Shown one piece after another: positions 1-6,600 of a DNA stretch of 7,771 nt. The first letter of the stretch is position 1. Every line of letters starts with the position of its first letter. Source of the stretch: Opitutales bacterium (GTDB lineage: Bacteria; Verrucomicrobiota; Verrucomicrobiia; Opitutales; Intestinicryptomonadaceae); contig JAFXRX010000067.1 of the NCBI GenBank assembly GCA_017526045.1, positions 1 through 7,771 on the forward strand, given 5' to 3'. The notes under the pieces were generated by a model, which was not told the DNA's origin, searched no databases, and saw nothing but the letters and a program-made list of their open reading frames with translations. The position numbers and the translations under genes were made by a program.

Positions 1-2
1 AA

Positions 3-554
3 AAAATAGTCAGGGTTTTTATCGGGTATTCTTGGGCGGGGGATCCCGATGAGGACGAACATTGGAAGAATTTTTTGAAGCCGGTGTTCAACAAATACCA
101 AGATAATTTTGAAGAAAGATTTTCCGAATACGGAATAAAACTCAGCGTGCAGCGTTTGAGGGGAGGGCACACAGGTTTTGTTTATTGCGACATATTAAAT
201 AAAATAAAAAGTGCGGATATTTTGGCATTTGATATTGTGGAAAGAAAAAAGGAAGAGCCTTCCAAAAAAAATAAAAAAAAGAAATCTGCGGAATCAAATA
301 AAAATCTTTTCAACCCAAATGTAATGATGGAATTGGGCATGGCGATGGCTCTGAAAAAAGATGTTTTCCTGATGATGCCCGGCGATGCCGCGGAGCCAAA
401 ACTGCCTTCGGATCTGAACGGAATTTTTTATACCAAATACAGCATAGATACGGGCAAGTTTGCTTCGGACCGCATTATGGATTTAAAGGGCTTTGCAAAC
501 CGCTATGTTTGGCTTTTGAACAAGGCGGCAAACAATAAAATTTTAAATAAATAG
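3..554 (+). CDS. TIR-like / deoxyribosyltransferase-fold protein, 5' partial
   Basis: The reading frame is open from the first complete codon at position 3 to TAG at 552-554, giving 183 visible residues. It begins with a hydrophobic strand and SYS-like turn (VRVFIGYSW) typical of the first strand of TIR-like folds, so only a few N-terminal residues and the start codon are probably missing. An internal TTG at 75 would delete this strand and is unlikely to be the start. A second strand (SADILAFDIV, residues 70-79) is followed by a Lys-rich insert (80-101) and then NPNVMMELG (104-112), a hallmark of TIR-like nucleotide-binding and nucleoside 2-deoxyribosyltransferase-like families. Glu110 sits where such families place a catalytic or substrate-binding acid; the exact family and activity (NAD or nucleotide glycohydrolase, or a sensor) are inferred. 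There is no signal peptide or membrane segment, so it is probably cytoplasmic. Relatives often act in antiphage systems, but that role is not shown here. Confidence 0.8.
   Translation, partial: KIVRVFIGYSWAGDPDEDEHWKNFLKPVFNKYQDNFEERFSEYGIKLSVQRLRGGHTGFVYCDILNKIKSADILAFDIVERKKEEPSKKNKKKKSAESNKNLFNPNVMMELGMAMALKKDVFLMMPGDAAEPKLPSDLNGIFYTKYSIDTGKFASDRIMDLKGFANRYVWLLNKAANNKILNK
240..305 (+). other. Lys-rich insertion in the TIR-like protein, with two A8 tracts
   Basis: Residues 80-101 of the visible TIR-like protein are dominated by Lys, Glu, Ser and Asn. They separate the FDIV strand from the NPNV motif, which usually follow one another within a few residues in this fold. The DNA contains two runs of eight A (264-271 and 273-280) separated by one T. 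The segment is probably a surface loop. The homopolymers could be prone to slippage, but the frame is intact here. Confidence 0.7.
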
Positions 555-557
555 GAG
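553..557 (+). promoter_or_regulatory. Ribosome binding site (AGGAG) of the giant gene
   Basis: AGGAG lies six bases before the ATG at 564-566, ideal Shine-Dalgarno spacing. Its first two bases are the last two bases of the upstream TAG stop codon, so ribosomes terminating on the TIR-like gene would sit over it. It fixes the start of the giant gene and suggests translational coupling. Confidence 0.9.
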
Positions 558-563
558 TTAGAT

Positions 564-623
564 ATGAAAAAAATATTGTCAATATTCTGGATTTCGCTTC
601 TTGCGGCAACGTCTTACGCGGCT
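564..623 (+). other. Sec signal peptide of the giant protein
   Basis: Residues 1-20 show a classic layout: Met-Lys-Lys n-region, hydrophobic core (ILSIFWISLLAA), then TSYAA with small residues at -3 and -1. Cleavage is expected after Ala19 or Ala20. No lipobox cysteine is present, so it is not a lipoprotein signal. This predicts export across the inner membrane. Confidence 0.9.
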
Positions 624-3600
624 GACAAGGTGTACATGGTCAGCACTTACGGCGACGACTCCAACAACGGCTTAAGCTGGGCGACGGCAAAAAGAACGAT
701 CCAGGCGGCGATGAATTTGGCGGAATCAAGCGACAGTATTTGGGTTGCGGAAGGCACTTATTATCCGACTGACAACGCAAGCAATAACACCGACAAAACA
801 TTGTCTTTTACGACGAAAAACGGGGTGAAAATGTACGGCGGCTTCCCGAAGACGGGAACTCCCGCAATGTCAAACCGCGACCCTTCAAAATACGCGACAA
901 TTTTAAGCGGCAATATCGGGGACGTCAATTCATCTACCGACAACTCCGAAAATGTTTTCACCATCTCGGATTCTAATATAGACGACTTAACCGTCATAGA
1001 CGGCTTTTCAATCAAGGCGGGCTCGACAAACTCCATGAAAATTAGCGCGGGCGGCCCCATACTAAGAAACATAAAATTCGAGTCTTCAACCACCGGCTTG
1101 GAATATACTTCCGCAAAAACCACATCTTTGCAGAATTGCTATTTCAATTCGCTTACCAACAGCTACAAATTAAATTCCGCGGGCGGATTGGAGATTTCAA
1201 ATTCCACATTTATTAACTGCTCGGGCTCGCAGCTGAACGACAGCTCCAGCCTTTCCGTTACGGGGTCGAGTTTTTCCAACGCCACTATTTATAAAGAGTG
1301 CAAGTCGCAAAATACAAGCATATCAAACTGCACATTTACGAATCTGACATCGCGAACAGGTTTTCTTGCCCAGAAATATACGGATGGCAAATCGACAATC
1401 TCAAATTGCTCGTTTACAAATTCGTCTTATAAGCTGATTTATTCAAACGAAATAACAACCGTTTCGAACTGCACATTCGAAAATAATTCAGACACAAAGG
1501 GGATGACAAGTTTAAGCACGACTGTCAGCATGAAAAAAATTGACCAATCATGGGCTTCGGTCGACCTTTCTATTGGTATTAGTGGCAGCGGATGTTTTGT
1601 AATGTTGGATCATGAAAATTCTATTATGAGAAATTGTTCTTTTGTTAATAATAAAAGAATTATTTCTCTGGTTTCAGAGCAAATCAAATCAAGGATTTTA
1701 TCCGCGCACGAACAAGCAATCTCTGCCGCCGCTGACAAAATATCGTCGTACAGTACTGGTGTGATTAGGATATATCAGACAGTAAATTTAAAAGGTTTTT
1801 CTGAAAACAAAATTTTAAAAATAAATGGTTTGTTGGAATCGTCAAAATTTGTAAATAACGAAGTTTCGCTTCAGGCGGACGATACTTTATATCTGCCCCA
1901 CGGAGAAGGCGTAACATATTTGGATAGATATGATGTGTTTTTTGGAGAAGCAACATATAACTTCCCGGCAAAAAACGATATAGATTCTTCTATTGTATTC
2001 GGAAACAATCTCAAAATTTCAAATTGTTTATTTGAAAATAATATAAATAATTCAGGAAAATTAAATTTTGAAATATCGGACTTTAATTCGAACATAACCA
2101 CGACCGTGTATAGTGAAAACAGTTCAAAGTTTATTAAAAGTTCAATGGTGATTGCGGAGGATGGCACAATAATAAATTCTACATATGTAGGAAATTATTC
2201 CCTAAGCGGGCCTTCTGCCATTTCATCTTATAATTCAAAAATCAGAAATTGCACGTTCTTTGAAAATGTTACAAGCCAAAGATATGTCGTTTCAACCAAT
2301 GGAGCCACAGACAATGCATATAAGCCCCAAAATTGCATATTTTGGGACAATATGACATCCGACGGGGTGGGTTATGAAAATCTCGACGTCTCGCCTGTAA
2401 ATTCAATTGTCGGCCAAAAATATCGCGATCCGAGTAAAGATCCGAAGCTTTTGCCGCTTGGAGACTACGGCGGTCCGACCGAAACGATGCCAGTTTCAGC
2501 CGGCAGCTCCGCAATAGGCAAGGCGACTGTGGATTCTCTGGTGACGACCGACCAGCGCGGCTATACAAGATCCCAGACCGCCCCGACAATCGGCGCGTGC
2601 GAATATCAAAACACTGTCGAGCGCATAAATATTTGCGCCGACGAGCAGGCCTCAACTTTTGCGCTAGGCTATGAATTCACATTGCGCGGGCATACCGATT
2701 CAAACGTTTTGGAATACATTTGGTATAAAAACGGGGTCGAAGTCGAATCGAACGAAGACGGCTCTTTGACTGATTCTCTAAGCTCGGGATCCGCCAAATA
2801 CAGCGTAATGGCGATTTACGACGGCGGCTTGATGGAGAGCGAAGAGTTTACCGTAAGCGCGGGAGAGCCCGTAATTTACGTTAAAACGAGTGGCAGCGAC
2901 TCTAACGACGGTTTAACCTGGAACAATGCAAAGAAAACGATTTCCGCAGCGATAAACGCCGCCTGCTATGGCTCGGAAATCTGGATTGAAAAGGGCACTT
3001 ACAGCGAAACTGTGACATTGAAAAACGGCATTAGGCTCGTCGGGGAATTCAACGGCAATGAAACCGATAAATCGCAAAGAACGCTTCCCGACACTTCTTT
3101 CAACACGCAAAATTTGCAAACAAAGATTTCAAAAATCGCAAACGGCATAGACTATCCCCGCGTAACAGAAAATGCCGCCATCGACGGCATATATGTGGAC
3201 GGAACTGCGGAAGCAAAATACTCTTCTTTTTCCATATACAACAGCTTTATTAGCGGCAATTTGAGTATGTCCAGGGCTTGGAGCGAAAACTATATCAAAT
3301 TTGAAAACTCCAGATTAAACGGGACCAATAAATTTTACGACGTTTCTCCCATAAAAATGAACTCGGTTTGGCGCGGGCAGCTTTGGTTTGACAACACAAA
3401 TATCAAAAATCGGATAACGGAAAATTACCACTACGAGCTGAAAGGAATGGGCGGCAATTACATGTTTTCAAATGTATCAAACCCGTATATGACTTTTTCA
3501 GGAACGGGGAACGGCAACATAATAAATACTTCAAGCGACAATGTTTCGTTTGATGCCGGCAACATCGGGGGCGCGTATATAGAAATAACCGATTCAAAAA

Positions 3601-6600
3601 ACTTTGCAGGCGATCTGAATTCCACGGGCTCTATTGCCTATGTTACAGTGGACAAATCAACAGGCACGAACATAAACTTAAACAAGAGCAAAATTTCGGG
3701 CGCGGTGAATGTCAAAAATTCATGCGACAACACAACCATAAACAACTGGTTCGGCAAAAAGCTCATTGTGTCGGCCTCAAACAACAACACGTTTGAAAAT
3801 ATCATGGTTAAGGATTCCGACGCCTGCGGCATCGAGCTTACAAACAGCGCAAAAAATTGCATCACAAACGCGGTCGTCTACAACGCGTCGTCTTACGGCT
3901 TAAAACTGTCGAATTCCGAGCGCACATTCCTTATGAACTGCTCGATTTACAAGAACAAGGGCGTGGGCGTCTACACAACAGACACAATGAATTGCGCCAT
4001 TTACAATTCGATTGTCTGGGGCAATTCCTCGTCGTTTTCAATTCCTTCGAGCATATCGGATTCCTGGGTAATCGCCTATTCCGACATTCAGGGAGGTTAT
4101 GCAAACGGCATCAGCATTTTAAATGTATACCCCCGCATTATCGAAGTGGAAGACTTTGAGAGAATGCCGGTTTATCTGGGGCTTCTGGAAAGCTCGCCGG
4201 TGCGCGGCAAAGGCGCAACGCAAAGCGAGGTTCTTTCAAGCCTGACTGTCCCCTCAAAGGATATAAGGGGCGTCTCGCGCTCGACTCCGACCGCTCTTGG
4301 CGCGTTTGAATACATTGTCCCGACCTCTGTCGCAAGCAAGGAAATAGAGGATATTGATGTGGCGAGGGGCAAGTATATAAACTACGCTTTCGCTGCGACG
4401 GGCGGAATTAGAAATTATTGGATAGAGGCCACCAGCAATACAGGCTATCCCTGGAAAATCATGAGCGGGCAAACGGGAACTTCCTATTCAAGGCTTGCAA
4501 CTTCCAGCGACAAGAACGCAAATCTTTATTACGGCGCAGTGGTTTTGGACGCTGACGGCGGCCTCAACGAGATGGGCTACGGCAAGCTAAGCGTCTTCGA
4601 TTTGCTCTATGTGCGCAGCAACGCTTCGGGCAACAAGGACGGATCTTCCTGGGCCAACGCCTACTCGGATTTGGCTACCGCGCTCAACGCAGCGGTTTCG
4701 CAAAGCCGCATTTACGTTTCGGCGGGCACGTATCCCGTAAACGGCGCAAACGCCTCTAACCGCGACCGCAAGCAGGCGTTCGCGCTTAAAAACGACGTCG
4801 AAGTCTACGGCGGCTTCCCCGCAACGGGCGAGCCCGAATTTGAGGACAGAAACCCCGACGCAAACGAAACTATCCTTACCGCCGACTTGTCAGGCAACGA
4901 CGCCGACACCGACGGCGACGGATTGTCGGATCTTTCAACAAAAAGCGAAAACGCCTACAGAGTGTTCTTCCACCCGAGTTCCATCGCGCTCAACAGCTCC
5001 GCAGTTCTCGACGGCTTTACAATCAGGGGTGGCTATGACGACGCAACGGAGGAGGAGTACAAGTCTGGTGCCGCAATGTTTAACAGTGCTTCGTCCCCGA
5101 CCATCCGAAACTGCGTGTTTGTCGACAACTATTCGCTCAATAACGGTGGCGCTGTTGTAAACCAAAACTCCGCAAGTCCAAGCTTTACAGACTGCGACTT
5201 CCTAAACAACTACGCCTATTACGGCGGCGCAATTTGCAATGTCGGCTCCTCTCCCAAAATTTCGTCTTCGTACTTCTATAACAACAAGTCCAAGTACAAC
5301 GGCGGCGCAATCCGCAACAATTCTGGCTCGGCCGCAGAAATTTCAAAATGCCAGTTCAGCTTGAATTCCGCGACAAACGGCGGCGCGGTTGAAGCATACG
5401 AATCGAGCCCGATTATAAAATCGAGCACGTTTGCGGGCAACAGCGCGTCCTCTTCCGGCGGCGCGGTTTACGCCTACACTTCGTCAAATCCGACAATCGA
5501 AAACTGCACGTTTTCAGAAAATTCCGCGTATTTCGGCGGCGCAATTTACGCGCGCGAAAATTCAAACGCAAAAATCGTCCACTCCACAATTTCGGGCAAT
5601 TCCGCAAGGTACAACGGCGGCGCTCTCTATTCGCAAAACGCGACTCCCGAAGTTGTGAATTCGATTTTGTGGGGCAACGTGGCAAACACAAGCGGCAGCG
5701 AAGTCTATACAAGCAGCTCCACGCCCAAAATCACTTATTCGGTCGTCGAGGGCGGCTATTCCGGCGCGGGCAACACTGCGGAAAATCCCAAGCTTGACGA
5801 ATTGGCAGACAACGGCGGCGAAGTTTACACTATGGCGGTTCAAAGCGGAAGCTCCGCAATCGAAGCGGCGGCGACAGGCAGCAATATGCCTTCAACCGAC
5901 GCCCGCGGCGTCGCCCGCTCTAAAACAGCCCCGACAATCGGCGCGTACGAATACAGCGGGCTGAATATAAATATAACAATCGCCCAATCCGAGATGTATT
6001 CGGGCAATTCAGGCACGCTTACGGCGCAAATTCCATCGGGCTCGCCCGCCGCGACATCCTATAAATGGCAGGTCTTGCAAAACGACAGCTGGTCGGACAT
6101 TCCAAATTCGAACTCCGCGCAGCTAACGCTGGAAAACTGCGTAGTGCAAATGCCAGCCTACAGGGTCATCGTTTCCTTCGGCTCCGACAATGTCGCCTCC
6201 TCCGAATTTACGCCGGTTGTAAGGGAATCCGCAAATATAACATCCCAGCCGAATTCCGTGGAAATCGACGAGGGCGGCAATTTCACGCTCAGCGTTTCCG
6301 CCTCGGGATACGGAAGCTTGAATTACCAGTGGCAGAAATTAAGCGGCGGCGTTTGGGTCGATATTGAAGGCGCCACTTCGAATTCCTACACAGTCCAAAA
6401 CGCCCCGCATTCCAACTCGGGTCAGTACCGATGCAAGGTTTCAAACGGCGGCGCGACGGTGTACACAAATTCGGCGAATGTCCAAATAAACGCGGCTGTT
6501 GCATTGTACAGCCTGGCTGTCGAAAACGGCGCAGGCGGCGGCAGTTTTGCGGAGGGCGAGGAAGTTTCAATTACCGCAAACGCCGCTCCCGATGGCATGG

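Larger units (their letters stand above)
4605..5954 (+). repeat. Beta-helix module C with GGA ladder (residues 1348-1797)
   Basis: It opens LYVRSNASGNKDGSSW with GTY 39 residues after the Tyr, then VEVYGGFPATGEPEF and VLDGFTIRGG, closely following module A. An Asp-rich loop and eight Pmp-like GGA repeats form the middle. It ends NSILWGN, YSVVEGGY and NPKL, then DARGVARSKTAPTIGAYEY. The closing DNA gccccgacaatcggcgcgt (5928-5946) is identical to 2580-2598 in module A, suggesting that A and C share a closer or later duplication or conversion history than B. Confidence 0.85.

Noticed and set aside
264..280. Programmed frameshift at the two A8 tracts
   Set aside because: The zero frame continues to the NPNVMMELG motif and a natural stop, so no shift is needed. 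Slippage is only kept as a possibility.
75..554. TTG at 75 as the start of the TIR-like gene
   Set aside because: The frame continues upstream to position 3 and encodes a good first strand (VRVFIGYSW). Starting at 75 would remove it, so the real start is probably just before the window.
761..1123. Minus-strand open frame of 120 codons
   Set aside because: It lies fully inside the giant gene, has no ribosome binding site or domain logic that I can see, and its open state follows from the codon pattern of the plus-strand gene.
1765..2655. Several minus-strand open frames across module A (1765-1971, 1871-2167, 2269-2655)
   Set aside because: They overlap one another and the giant gene; the translations are low-complexity or Arg/Leu/Ser-rich with no recognisable family.
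4840..5160. Plus-strand open frame rich in Thr, Pro and Ser
   Set aside because: It is an out-of-frame reading of module C; the in-frame product has clear GGFP, DGF and GGA motifs, so this is a shadow.
5064..5678. Regularly spaced 78-base repeats as a CRISPR or DNA-level tandem array
   Set aside because: The repeated bases are short and degenerate, and conservation is at the protein level (GGA[IV], CxFxxN), as expected of beta-helix turns.
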